From: Saccharopolyspora hordei
Lineage (GTDB): Bacteria > Actinomycetota > Actinomycetes > Mycobacteriales > Pseudonocardiaceae
Direction of reading: 5' to 3'
DNA length: 64,000 nucleotides
NCBI RefSeq assembly: GCF_013410345.1
Contig: NZ_JACCFJ010000001.1
Location: 4,568,501 to 4,632,500 of the forward strand
The notes under the pieces are model-generated. The model made no database searches, was not told where the DNA came from, and worked only from the letters and a program-made list of their open reading frames with translations. Positions within the stretch are counted from its first letter, which is position 1. Each line of letters starts with the position of its first letter. The position numbers and the translations under genes are program-made. This document shows positions 49,154-57,175 of the stretch, piece by piece.

Positions 49154-51847
49154 TCAGTGGGCGGCGGCGTCCCAGGAACGGCCCGAGCCGACCGAGACCT
49201 CCAGCGGCACCGACAACTCGTACGCCGACCCCATCTGCTCGCGCAGCAGCCGCTCCACCGCGTCGTGCTCGCCCTCGGCCACCTCGACGATCAGTTCGTC
49301 GTGGACCTGCAACAGCATCCGTGACCGCAGGTCGTTGTCCCGCAACGCTCGGTGCACGCCCAGCATCGCGACCTTGATGATGTCGGCCGCGCTGCCCTGG
49401 ATCGGGGCGTTGAGCGCCATCCGCTCGGCCATCTCCCGCCGCTGCCGGTTGTCACTGGTCAGGTCCGGCAGGTAGCGGCGGCGCCCGAGGATGGTGGAGG
49501 TGTAGCCGTCCTTGCGGGCCCGGTCGACGACCTCCCGCAGGTAGTCGCGCACCCGGCCGAACCGCGCGAAGTAGGCGTCCATCTGCTCCTTGGCCTCCTC
49601 GGCCGAGATGCGCAGCTGCTGCGCCAGGCCGTAGGCGGACAGCCCGTAGGCCAGGCCGTAGGACATCGCCTTGACCCGGCGGCGCAGCTCCTGGTCGACC
49701 TCCTCGATCGGCACCCCGAACGCCCGCGAGGCCACGTAGTTGTGCAGGTCCTCACCGGTGCGGAACGCCTCGATGAGCCCCTCGTCGCCGGACAGGTGCG
49801 CCATGATGCGCATCTCGATCTGGCTGTAGTCGGCGGTCATCAGCTCCGCGTAGCCCTCGCCGACCACGAACACCTCGCGGATCCGGCGCCCTTCCTCGGT
49901 GCGGATCGGGATGTTCTGCAGGTTCGGGTCGGTGGACGACAGCCGCCCGGTGGCCGCGATGGTCTGGTTCAGCGTGGTGTGGATCCGGCCGTCGTCCGAG
50001 ATGGACTTCGCCAGTCCGTCCACAGTGGTCTTCAGGCGGGTGGCGTCGCGGTGCTCCAGCAGGTGCTGCAGGAACGGGTGCTCGGTCTTCTCGAACAGGG
50101 TCTGCAGCGCTTCGGCGTCGGTGGTGTAGCCGGTCTTGGTGCGCTTGGTCTTCGGCATGCCCAGCTCGTCGAACAGCACCACCTGCAGCTGCTTCGGCGA
50201 TCCGAGGTTGATCTCCTTGCCGATCACCGCGTAGGCGTCCTGCGCGGCCTGCTTGACGCGCGCGGCGAAGCGCGAGCCGAGCTCGTCGAGCTGCTCGGCG
50301 TCGACCGCGATGCCCGCGGCCTCCAGCTCGCTGAGCACCACCAGCAGCGGCAGCTCCAGGTCGGTGAGCAGGTGGCGGCTGTCGATGCGGTCCAGCTCGG
50401 CGTCGAGCGCGTCGGCCAGCTCGGCCACCGCGCGCGCCTTGACCAGCTCCGCGGCGGCCTCCTTCTCCTTGGTCTCCGACTCGTCCTCCAGCAGGGACAG
50501 CTGGCCGTCCTCCTCGCCGGTCTCCACCCGCAGCTCGCGCTGCAGGTAGCGGACCACCAGGTCGGGCAGCTCGAAGGAGCGCTGGCCCGGCCGCACCAGG
50601 TAGGCCGCGAGCGCGGTGTCGCTGGTCAGCCCGGCCAGCGACCAGCCCCGGTCGCGGACGGCGTGCAGCGGGCCCTTGACGTCGTGCGCCGCCTTGGTGG
50701 TGGCCGGGTCGGCCAGCCAGGACGCCAGCGCCTGCTCGTCCTCGGCGGTCAGGGTGCTGACGTCCACGTAGGCGGCCGCGCCGTCCGCGGTGGCCAGCGC
50801 CACGCCGGTCAGGTCACCGCGGCCCCGCGCCCAGTGCCCGGTGAAGGACAGGCCGACGCGGTCGCCGTTGCGGGCGTGCTCGTCCAGCCAGCCGGGCAGC
50901 TGCCCGGGCTGCACCACGCCGCCGGAGATCTCGAAGCCCTCCTCGACCTCCGGCTCGGCGCTGGACAGCGTCGCGAACAGCCGGTCGCGCAGGACGCGGA
51001 ACTCCAGGTCGTCGAACAGCCGGTGCACGGCCTCCCGGTCCCAGGCGCGCACCGCCAGGTCCGCGGGCCGCACGTCGAGCTCCACGTCGCGCACCAGCTC
51101 GGTCAGCTGCCGGTTGAGCAGCACCGACGACAGGTGGTCCCGCAGCGCCTGGCCCGCCTTGCCCTTGACCTCGTCGACCCGGTCCACCAGCTCGGCCAGC
51201 GACCCGAACTGCTGCATCCACTTGGTGACGGTCTTCTCGCCCACGCCGGGGATCTTCGGCAGGTTGTCCGACGGGTCGCCGCGCAGCGCGGCGAAGTCCG
51301 GGTACTGCTGCGGGGTCAGGCCGTACTTCTCCTCCACCGCCTGCGGGGTGAAGCGGGTCAGCTCGGAGACGCCCTTGGTCGGGTACAGCACGGTGACCTG
51401 GTCGGTGACCAGCTGCAGCGCGTCGCGGTCGCCGGTGCAGATCGAGACCGTGAAGCCCTCCGCGGTGGCCTGGGTGGCCAGCGTCGCGATGACGTCGTCG
51501 GCCTCGTAGTTCTCCTTGCTCAGCACCGGGATGTTGAGCGCGCCGAGCACGTCCTGGATGAGGCTGACCTGGCCGCGGAACTCGTCCGGCGTGGTGCCGC
51601 GGTTGGCCTTGTAGTCGGCGTAGGCCTCGGCGCGGAAGGTCTTGCGCGAGACGTCGAAGGCCACAGCCAGGTGGCTGGGCTGCTCGTCGCGCAGCAGGTT
51701 GATCAGCATCGAGGTGAAGCCGTACACCGCGTTCGTGTGCTGCCCGGTGCCGGTCTGGAAGTTCTCCTTCGGCAGGGCGTAGAAGGCGCGGTAGGCCATC
51801 GAGTGGCCGTCGATGAGCAGCAGGCGTCGGTCCTCGGAATGCGTCAC
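49154..51847 (-). CDS. polA: DNA polymerase I
   Basis: PolA, 897 residues, for gap filling in repair and primer removal. N-terminal 5'-3' exonuclease: LLLIDGHSMAYRAFYALP, ENYEADDVIATLA, GDRDALQLV, and LPKIPGVGEKT. The middle 3'-5' exonuclease-like domain lacks the acidic catalytic triad, as in mycobacteria. The polymerase domain has LSSTDPNLQNIP, the motif A MTADYSQIEMRIMAHLSGD, and motif C LLQVHDELIVEV. GTG 51847 is chosen because mature PolA proteins start here (THSEDRRLLLIDGH) and a TAGACT minus-10 lies seven bases upstream, implying leaderless expression. Its promoter overlaps that of a divergent thioesterase. The location between pdtaR and rpsA is conserved in Mycobacterium. Confidence 0.97.
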   Translation of the reverse strand: MTHSEDRRLLLIDGHSMAYRAFYALPKENFQTGTGQHTNAVYGFTSMLINLLRDEQPSHLAVAFDVSRKTFRAEAYADYKANRGTTPDEFRGQVSLIQDVLGALNIPVLSKENYEADDVIATLATQATAEGFTVSICTGDRDALQLVTDQVTVLYPTKGVSELTRFTPQAVEEKYGLTPQQYPDFAALRGDPSDNLPKIPGVGEKTVTKWMQQFGSLAELVDRVDEVKGKAGQALRDHLSSVLLNRQLTELVRDVELDVRPADLAVRAWDREAVHRLFDDLEFRVLRDRLFATLSSAEPEVEEGFEISGGVVQPGQLPGWLDEHARNGDRVGLSFTGHWARGRGDLTGVALATADGAAAYVDVSTLTAEDEQALASWLADPATTKAAHDVKGPLHAVRDRGWSLAGLTSDTALAAYLVRPGQRSFELPDLVVRYLQRELRVETGEEDGQLSLLEDESETKEKEAAAELVKARAVAELADALDAELDRIDSRHLLTDLELPLLVVLSELEAAGIAVDAEQLDELGSRFAARVKQAAQDAYAVIGKEINLGSPKQLQVVLFDELGMPKTKRTKTGYTTDAEALQTLFEKTEHPFLQHLLEHRDATRLKTTVDGLAKSISDDGRIHTTLNQTIAATGRLSSTDPNLQNIPIRTEEGRRIREVFVVGEGYAELMTADYSQIEMRIMAHLSGDEGLIEAFRTGEDLHNYVASRAFGVPIEEVDQELRRRVKAMSYGLAYGLSAYGLAQQLRISAEEAKEQMDAYFARFGRVRDYLREVVDRARKDGYTSTILGRRRYLPDLTSDNRQRREMAERMALNAPIQGSAADIIKVAMLGVHRALRDNDLRSRMLLQVHDELIVEVAEGEHDAVERLLREQMGSAYELSVPLEVSVGSGRSWDAAAH

Positions 51848-51854
51848 GGCGGCG

Positions 51855-51864
51855 AGTCTAGGCT
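51855..51864. promoter_or_regulatory. Overlapping divergent minus-10 boxes of polA and the thioesterase gene
   Basis: The ten bases AGTCTAGGCT contain TAGACT on the minus strand (51860-51855), seven bases before the polA GTG, and TAGGCT on the plus strand (51859-51864), about 45 bases before the thioesterase gene. The two boxes share bases 51859-51860, so RNA polymerase could occupy only one at a time. Confidence 0.55.
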
Positions 51865-51909
51865 GAGCTCCCGACAGCTCGTGACCGGAGGCGACGGGAG
51901 GCACCAGGG

Positions 51910-52356
51910 GTGGCCGAGGTGACCGATGGGGAGTCGATGACCAGCGACGACGGCTTCTCGGTGGAGCTGCTGACGGCGAGCGCGGAGCAGCTGGCCGACA
52001 AGCTGGGGATCGAGTACGTGACACTGGAACCCGATCGTGTGGTCGGGACCATGCCGGTCGCCGGCAACCGCCAGCCCTACGGCCTGCTGCACGGGGGCGC
52101 GAACGCGGCGCTCGCCGAGACGCTGGGGTCGGTCGCCGCGGCGCTCGGCGCGGGCGCGGGGCGCGTCGCGGTGGGACTGGAGCTGTCCTGCACCCACCAC
52201 CGCGCGGTCACCGAGGGCCGGGTCACCGGGGTCGCGACGCCGGTGCACCGGGGCCGGTCCACCGCGACCTACGAGATCGCCATCACCGACGAGCAGGACC
52301 GCCGGACCTGCACCGCGCGACTCACCTGCGTGCTGCGCGACCGGCCGCCGCGCTGA
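51910..52356 (+). CDS. PaaI/hot-dog-fold thioesterase
   Basis: Hot-dog thioesterase of 148 residues (138 if started at the ATG 51937). The core YGLLHGGANAALAETLGSVA carries the catalytic acidic residue and the Gly-rich turn of the PaaI/4HBT group; the following strand RVAVGLELSCTHHRAV and the C-terminal GRSTATYEIAITDEQDRRTC are normal. These enzymes hydrolyse acyl- or aryl-CoA thioesters. GTG 51910 is preceded by GGGAGG; ATG 51937 by GGGGAG at a short distance, so the start is not certain. It shares promoter DNA with polA, and a gene of this family is found beside polA in mycobacteria too. Confidence 0.9.
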   Translation: MAEVTDGESMTSDDGFSVELLTASAEQLADKLGIEYVTLEPDRVVGTMPVAGNRQPYGLLHGGANAALAETLGSVAAALGAGAGRVAVGLELSCTHHRAVTEGRVTGVATPVHRGRSTATYEIAITDEQDRRTCTARLTCVLRDRPPR

Positions 52357-52361
52357 CGCGC

Positions 52362-52393
52362 CGGGCCCGTGGGCACGTGCGCCCACGGGCCCG
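52362..52393. terminator. Bidirectional terminator with 13-bp stem
   Basis: Perfect 13-bp stem CGGGCCCGTGGGC / GCCCACGGGCCCG around ACGTGC, between the convergent thioesterase and pdtaR genes. Confidence 0.85.
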
Positions 52394-52411
52394 CAGCCGC
52401 TGGGCCGGGGG

Positions 52412-53023
52412 TCAGGAGAGGTTCTCGAGCACCGCTTCGGCGACCGCCTTCATCGTGGTGCGGCGGTCCATGGCGGTGCGCTGCAACCAGCGGAACGACT
52501 CCGGCTCGGAGAGGTTGTGCTTGCTCATCAGCAGGCCCTTGGCCCGCTCGATGGTCTTGCGCGCTTCCAGCCGCTCGTTGAGGTCCGCGACCTCGGCCTC
52601 CAGCGCCTGCACCTCGGCGAACCGGGAGACCGCCAGTTCGATGGCGGGCACCAGGTCCCGCTTGGCGAACGGCTTGACCAGGTAGGCCATCGCGCCGGCG
52701 TCACGGGCCCGCTCCACCAGGTCCCGCTGGCTGAAGGCGGTCAGGATGACCACCGGCGCGATCCGCTCACCGGCGATGTTCGAGGCCGCCTCGATGCCGT
52801 CCATCTTCGGCATCTTCACGTCCAGGATCACCAGATCGGGTCGCAGCTCCTCAGCGAGGCGAACGGCCTCCTGACCGTCCCCGGCCTCACCGACGACCTG
52901 GTAGCCCTCCTCGCGGAGCATCTCCACGAGGTCGAGCCTGATCAACGCCTCGTCTTCGGCCACGAGTACGCGACGTTCGACGGGCTTGGCCTCGCGTGTG
53001 TCCTCGGTAGCCGGCGTCGTCAC
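52412..53023 (-). CDS. pdtaR: ANTAR-domain response regulator PdtaR
   Basis: Response regulator of 203 residues, ortholog-like to Rv1626 of M. tuberculosis. The receiver domain has the acidic pocket VLVAEDEALIR, phospho-acceptor Asp68 in LVILDVKMPKMDG, the conserved Thr in VILTAF and Lys in YLVKPF. A coiled linker (LEAEVADLNERLEARKTIER) leads into the ANTAR domain (AKGLLMSKHNLSEPESFRWL), which binds paired RNA hexaloops to prevent transcription termination. GTG 53023 follows GGAGG by seven bases. The histidine kinase partner PdtaS is not in the window. Location next to polA agrees with mycobacterial order. Confidence 0.95.
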   Translation of the reverse strand: MTTPATEDTREAKPVERRVLVAEDEALIRLDLVEMLREEGYQVVGEAGDGQEAVRLAEELRPDLVILDVKMPKMDGIEAASNIAGERIAPVVILTAFSQRDLVERARDAGAMAYLVKPFAKRDLVPAIELAVSRFAEVQALEAEVADLNERLEARKTIERAKGLLMSKHNLSEPESFRWLQRTAMDRRTTMKAVAEAVLENLS

Positions 53024-53049
53024 CGGGGTCCTCCACTAGAGCTCGGGTC

Positions 53050-53074
53050 CTCCCGGTGCGATCTGCACCGGGAG
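53050..53074 (-). terminator. Hairpin between amino-acid permease and pdtaR
   Basis: Perfect 10-bp stem CTCCCGGTGC / GCACCGGGAG around GATCT. It follows the permease stop by about 60 bases and so may terminate that transcript. A TATTCT minus-10-like box (53085-53080) immediately upstream means it could instead lie in the pdtaR leader. Confidence 0.5.
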
Positions 53075-53135
53075 TCCGCAGAATACCGGTCGCGACTTTA
53101 CGGCGATGTGAACACGCGACGTGACCGTGGCGACA

Positions 53136-54521
53136 TCACCCCGAACGCCGCCGCGCCAGCCACGGGCGCACGAACAGCAGGTAGACCAGCAGGATCGCGC
53201 CGAGGCTGACCAAGCTCAGGGTGAGCTGCGAGCGGACCTCCTCGATGGTCCCCATGGTGATGATCACAGCGCCGATCACCACGAGCGTGGCCCACGTCAA
53301 GTAGGGGAAGAGCCACACCTTCAGCTTCAGCCGCTCGGGCGCCTCCTGCTCCAGCCGCCGCCGCATCCGCAGCTGCGAGGCGGCGATGATCGCGTAGATG
53401 AACAGCGCGACCGCGCCGGCGGAGTTGATGATGAAGTAGAAGATCGCGTCCGGTGACACGTAGCTGGCCGCGACCGCGACGTAGCCGATCAGAGTGGACA
53501 GCAGGATCGACTTCCACGGCACGCCGCGCCGGTTGACGTCGCGCACCCAGCTCGGCGCGAACCCGCGCCGCTGCAGGGCGAACAGCATCCGGGAGGCGGT
53601 GTAGAGCCCGGAGTTGAGCACCGAGATCACCGCGGTGAACACCACCACGTTCACCGCGACCTCCGCGGCCGGCAAGCCGAACCGGGTGAACGCCGCGGCG
53701 TACGGGCTGCCGTCGGTCGGGATCTCCCGCCACGGCGTGATCATCACCAGCAGCGCCACCGAGCCCACGTAGAACAGCAGCACGCGCCACACCACGGCCT
53801 TGGTCGCCTTGGCCACCGAGCGCTCGGGCTCGTCGGACTCGGCGGAGACGATGGTGACGATCTCGGTGCCGAAGTAGGAGAAGATCACGATCACCACGCC
53901 GTGCAGCACGGCGAACCAGCCGTTGGCGACGAACCCGTCCTGCGCGATGTTGCCGACGGAGAGCTCGGCGCCCGGCCACAGCCCGAGCACGAAGATCGTG
54001 CCGCACAGCAGGAAGATGACGATGGTGATGACCTTGATGGAGGCCAGCCAGAACTCGGTCTCGCCGAAGGAGCGGACCGAGATCAGGTTGGTGGTGGTCA
54101 GCGCCAGCATGAGCACCAGCGACAGCACCCACTGCGGCACCACCGGCACCAGCGGGTTGAGCAGCTCGGCGCCGACGACGGCCTCGAAGGCCACCACGCC
54201 GACCCAGTAGTACCAGTACAGCCAGCCGATGGTGAAACCCGCCCAGTCGCCGAGCGAGGCGCGGGCGTACTCCATGAAGGAGCCGAGCGTCGGCTGGGCG
54301 GTGGCCATCTCGCCGAGCATCCGCATCACCAGCACGACGATCAGCCCGCCCAGCGCGTAGGACAGCACCGCGGCGGGGCCGACGGTGGAGATCACCGCGC
54401 CGCTGCCGATGAACAGGCTGGCGCCGATGATCCCGCCGAGCGCGATCATCTGCAGGTGGCGGTTCTTCAGGCTGCGCCGCAGCCCGGCGTCCTCGCGCGC
54501 GACCTCGACCTCGTCGACCAT
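53136..54521 (-). CDS. Amino-acid permease of the APC superfamily
   Basis: Twelve-helix transporter of 461 residues of the amino-acid/polyamine/organocation group. The family signature near the N-terminus is MIALGGIIGASLFIGSGAVI, and helix 3 and loop are FMEYARASLGDWAGFTIGWL. Helix 6 is VIVIFSYFGTEIVTIVSAES; conserved DEPERSVAKATKAVVWRVLL follows. These features place it with the GabP/CycA/AnsP/AroP proton symporters; which amino acid or GABA it carries cannot be told. ATG 54521 follows GCGAGGACGG. It is monocistronic, with a hairpin downstream. Confidence 0.92.
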   Translation of the reverse strand: MVDEVEVAREDAGLRRSLKNRHLQMIALGGIIGASLFIGSGAVISTVGPAAVLSYALGGLIVVLVMRMLGEMATAQPTLGSFMEYARASLGDWAGFTIGWLYWYYWVGVVAFEAVVGAELLNPLVPVVPQWVLSLVLMLALTTTNLISVRSFGETEFWLASIKVITIVIFLLCGTIFVLGLWPGAELSVGNIAQDGFVANGWFAVLHGVVIVIFSYFGTEIVTIVSAESDEPERSVAKATKAVVWRVLLFYVGSVALLVMITPWREIPTDGSPYAAAFTRFGLPAAEVAVNVVVFTAVISVLNSGLYTASRMLFALQRRGFAPSWVRDVNRRGVPWKSILLSTLIGYVAVAASYVSPDAIFYFIINSAGAVALFIYAIIAASQLRMRRRLEQEAPERLKLKVWLFPYLTWATLVVIGAVIITMGTIEEVRSQLTLSLVSLGAILLVYLLFVRPWLARRRSG

Positions 54522-54723
54522 CTACCGTCCTCGCTCCCCAGGCGACCCAGGACCGAGCTGAGAACCTAACTCCGCGATCACCCGTCCACCAGGGTCCCGA
54601 ACCGGGAGGAACCCGACGGTCCCGGCACACCGGACAGGACGCGAGCGTGGCCGACTCGTCACGCCGGGCAGTCACCCTGCATGACAAATTCCATAGATAA
54701 CGGTTTGATCTCACCCTCTTGGG

Positions 54724-54740
54724 TAGCTTCCCCCGGCATG
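54724..54740 (+). promoter_or_regulatory. Minus-10 box for a leaderless CAP-domain gene
   Basis: TAGCTT (54724-54729), eight bases, then the ATG at 54738. There is no ribosome binding site between them. The preceding 40 bases are AT-rich for this genome. Confidence 0.45.
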
Positions 54741-55196
54741 AAGACCCCGACTCTTCGACGCTCCGTAATCACCGCGACCGCTGTGCTGCTCGGATCCGCC
54801 GCGTGGGCCCCCGCCGCGACGGCGTCCGAGTCCCCCGAGGACCAGGTCGTGGCCCTGGTGAACGAGGCGCGGGCCAAGGTCGGCTGCAGCGCCGTCACGG
54901 TGGACCCCCGACTCACCCAGGCGGCGGCCGGGCACAGCGCCGACATGGCGAACCGCTCGTTCTTCGACCACACCAACCCCGACGGCGTGACCTTCGACCA
55001 GCGCATCAAGAACGCCGGCTACCCCGAGCCCGGCGCGGAGAACATCGCGCAGGGCCAGCGGACGGCCGCCGAGGTCATGGACGGCTGGATGGGGTCCGCG
55101 GGCCACCGGGCCAACATCGAGGACTGCTCGCTGAAGACCATCGGCGTCGCGGTCAGCGAGACCGGCAACTACTGGACCCAGGACTTCGGCCGCTGA
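54738..55196 (+). CDS. Secreted CAP-domain (SCP/PR-1) protein
   Basis: Exported protein of 152 residues. A signal peptide covers the first 31 or so residues (TLRRSVITATAVLLGSAAWA, cleavage after ATA or a nearby Ala). The mature part is one CAP/SCP domain with its four conserved landmarks: LTQAAAGHSADMANR, FFDHTNPDG, PGAENIAQGQ and MGSAGHRANIED, including the His and Glu of the CAP cavity. Two Cys (KVGCSAV and EDCSLK) can form a disulfide. No cell-wall anchor is present. The start is set by the signal peptide and by a TAGCTT minus-10 eight bases upstream. Bacterial CAP proteins are often expressed in sporulation or cell-envelope remodelling; function here unknown. Confidence 0.9.
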   Translation: MKTPTLRRSVITATAVLLGSAAWAPAATASESPEDQVVALVNEARAKVGCSAVTVDPRLTQAAAGHSADMANRSFFDHTNPDGVTFDQRIKNAGYPEPGAENIAQGQRTAAEVMDGWMGSAGHRANIEDCSLKTIGVAVSETGNYWTQDFGR

Positions 55197-55235
55197 CCCG
55201 CTCCTGCGGCGACGTGGTGGGGCCGGTCCTGCCGG

Positions 55236-56774
55236 CTACCCGAGCGCGACCTGGTTGACCTCACCGGAGGCCCGCACGCGGACGCGGGCTCCGAGCGGTT
55301 CGCCGGCGGAGAGCAGGTCGAGCAACTCCTCGTCGTCGTCCCGCGCGACGGCGAGGAACCGGCGGTCGTCCCGCTCCAGGCGGCCGACGACGATCCCGGT
55401 GCGGCGACCGTCCCTGGCGTGCTTGACGGTGCAGGTCTCGATCGTCGCCCAGCCGTCGGCCGCCCTGGCCTGCTCGGGAGCGGGCCAGGCGTCCACCTCG
55501 GCCTGCAGCTCGGCGCTGCGGTCGGGCCGCCACTCGGCCGGCGTCGTCGAGTAGACGCCGACCGAGTACTTGCTCAGCGACCCGCCGTTGGCGCCGACGA
55601 AGCCGTGCGCGCCGGGCTCGGCGCGCATCCGGACAACGGTCTCGGCGATGGCGTGCATCGAGTAGTTGTTGCCCGCCCCGCCGAAGAAGGGCAGCCCACC
55701 GGTGAGCGTGAGCCCGCGCGGGTCGTCCGGCGCCAGCCCCAGCCCGTCGCAGATGGTGAACACCGCGATCGGGAAGCAGCTGTACAGGTCGAAGGTGGCC
55801 ACGTCGGCGAGCGAGATGCCGGCGACCTCCAGCGCGTGCCGGGCCGCGAGCACCGCGGCGGGGCTGCGCGACAGGTCCGCGCGGTCCAGCAGGTCCCGCT
55901 CGCGCAGGTCCGCGTGCCCGTGCAGGAACACCCACTTCTCCTCGGGGACGCCGAGCCGGCGCGCCGCCGCCACCGACATCAGCAGCACCGCGGCACCCTG
56001 GTTGACCTGGTCGCGGGCCACCAGGAACCGCGGGTACGGGTCGGCGACCACCCGGTTGCGCTCGGTGGGCGTGCTCAGTTCGCGGGCGTCGCGCTCGACC
56101 GGGGCGGCGGCGTGCGGGTTGGCCGCGGCGACCGTGGTGAACGGGGCGAACAGCTCGCCCATCTGCCGCGCGTACTCCGCGCGGGACAGGCCGAGCCGGG
56201 CCCGGCGGGCGTTGTCGAACAGGGCGTACTGGCTCACGGGCTCGGTCAGCCCGTGCGCGGCCAGGTGCTCGGACACCAGGCCCTCGAGCCCGGGGCCGCG
56301 GTCCTCCAGGTCTCCCTCGACGTGCTCGGTGAAGTCCGGGGCGTCCGCGGTGCCCGCGAGGTGGCGGGCCGTCGAGATCGCCTCCGAGCCGAACACGAGC
56401 GCCACCTCCGACCCACCGGCCGCGATCGTCCCGGCCAGCTCGGTCACCAGGTGCTGCGGTGCCTGCCCGCCGACCACCTCCAGCACCGCGCGCCGCGGCG
56501 CGGCCCCGATCCGGCCGGCGACCGAGCGGGGGTAGTTGTTCGACCGGCCCAGCGGCGCCGTGGCACCGGGGATCGAGATCTCGAACTGGCGCACCCCGGC
56601 GACCGTGTCGATCGCGGCAGCCAGCCCGTCGGCCCCCGCGTCGGCCAGGGCCTCGCGGGCCGCCTCCGCGGCCAGGTCCACCGCCGACAGCCGCCGGTAC
56701 CCGGGGTCGTCGACGCGCTCGGACGCCTGCCCGACCCCGACCACCACCGGGGTGCGGAGATCCAGTCCACCCAT
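55236..56774 (-). CDS. Thiolase-like protein (TLP1 type) with C-terminal OB domain
   Basis: Thiolase-fold protein of 512 residues. The N-terminal half has the thiolase layout (TPVVVGVGQASERVDDPGYR) but at the place of the nucleophilic Cys reads LEVVGGQAPQHLVTEL, with no Cys. The C-terminal half keeps FDLYSCFPIAVF and LTGGLPFFGGAGNNYSMHAI. After about residue 425 an extra OB-like domain follows (CTVKHARDGRRTGIVVGRLE). This combination marks thiolase-like protein type 1, described in mycobacteria, which lacks normal thiolytic chemistry. ATG 56774 is preceded by AGGAGG. Often called acetyl-CoA acetyltransferase in annotation, which I would avoid. Confidence 0.85.
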   Translation of the reverse strand: MGGLDLRTPVVVGVGQASERVDDPGYRRLSAVDLAAEAAREALADAGADGLAAAIDTVAGVRQFEISIPGATAPLGRSNNYPRSVAGRIGAAPRRAVLEVVGGQAPQHLVTELAGTIAAGGSEVALVFGSEAISTARHLAGTADAPDFTEHVEGDLEDRGPGLEGLVSEHLAAHGLTEPVSQYALFDNARRARLGLSRAEYARQMGELFAPFTTVAAANPHAAAPVERDARELSTPTERNRVVADPYPRFLVARDQVNQGAAVLLMSVAAARRLGVPEEKWVFLHGHADLRERDLLDRADLSRSPAAVLAARHALEVAGISLADVATFDLYSCFPIAVFTICDGLGLAPDDPRGLTLTGGLPFFGGAGNNYSMHAIAETVVRMRAEPGAHGFVGANGGSLSKYSVGVYSTTPAEWRPDRSAELQAEVDAWPAPEQARAADGWATIETCTVKHARDGRRTGIVVGRLERDDRRFLAVARDDDEELLDLLSAGEPLGARVRVRASGEVNQVALG

Positions 56775-57175
56775 CGGTCCTCCTGCTCCGCCCGCGCTGC
56801 CCGCGCCGGACCGTCCTGCCGTGCCGACCGCCTCAACGAGCGCACCGGCCCGGCGCAACGGGTCGGCCCGGAGTTCGCCGTCCGGCCGGGGCCAGCTGCG
56901 GCCGTCACCGCTGAGCGCGGCACGCAGGACGACTCCCAGCGGACCTCCGCGAGGAGTCGCTCGCGTCCGGACGTCCTCCGTCGCGCACCGGGCGGTGCGC
57001 GGCAACGACTCTCGCGGACCGGACCGATCCGCCCCGCCCACCGGCACGCTGCCGAGTCCGCTGTGGACGCATCGCACGTCCCGGTCACGAGCCCGACGAC
57101 TCCCGCGCCCGGTTTGCCCGGTCGGCACCGGGGGAACCGAAGGAGAACAGCTCCGTCGCGAGCGGGAGGTGTGTC
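56775..57175. other. Divergent intergenic region with an inverted repeat
   Basis: 401 bases between the thiolase-like gene and the epimerase-family gene. An inverted repeat CGCGCACC-GGGC-GGTGCGCG lies at 56982-57001 and could be an operator shared by both promoters, or a hairpin. GGGAGG (57164-57169) is the ribosome site of the epimerase-family gene. I cannot identify promoters with confidence and see no gene. Confidence 0.45.
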
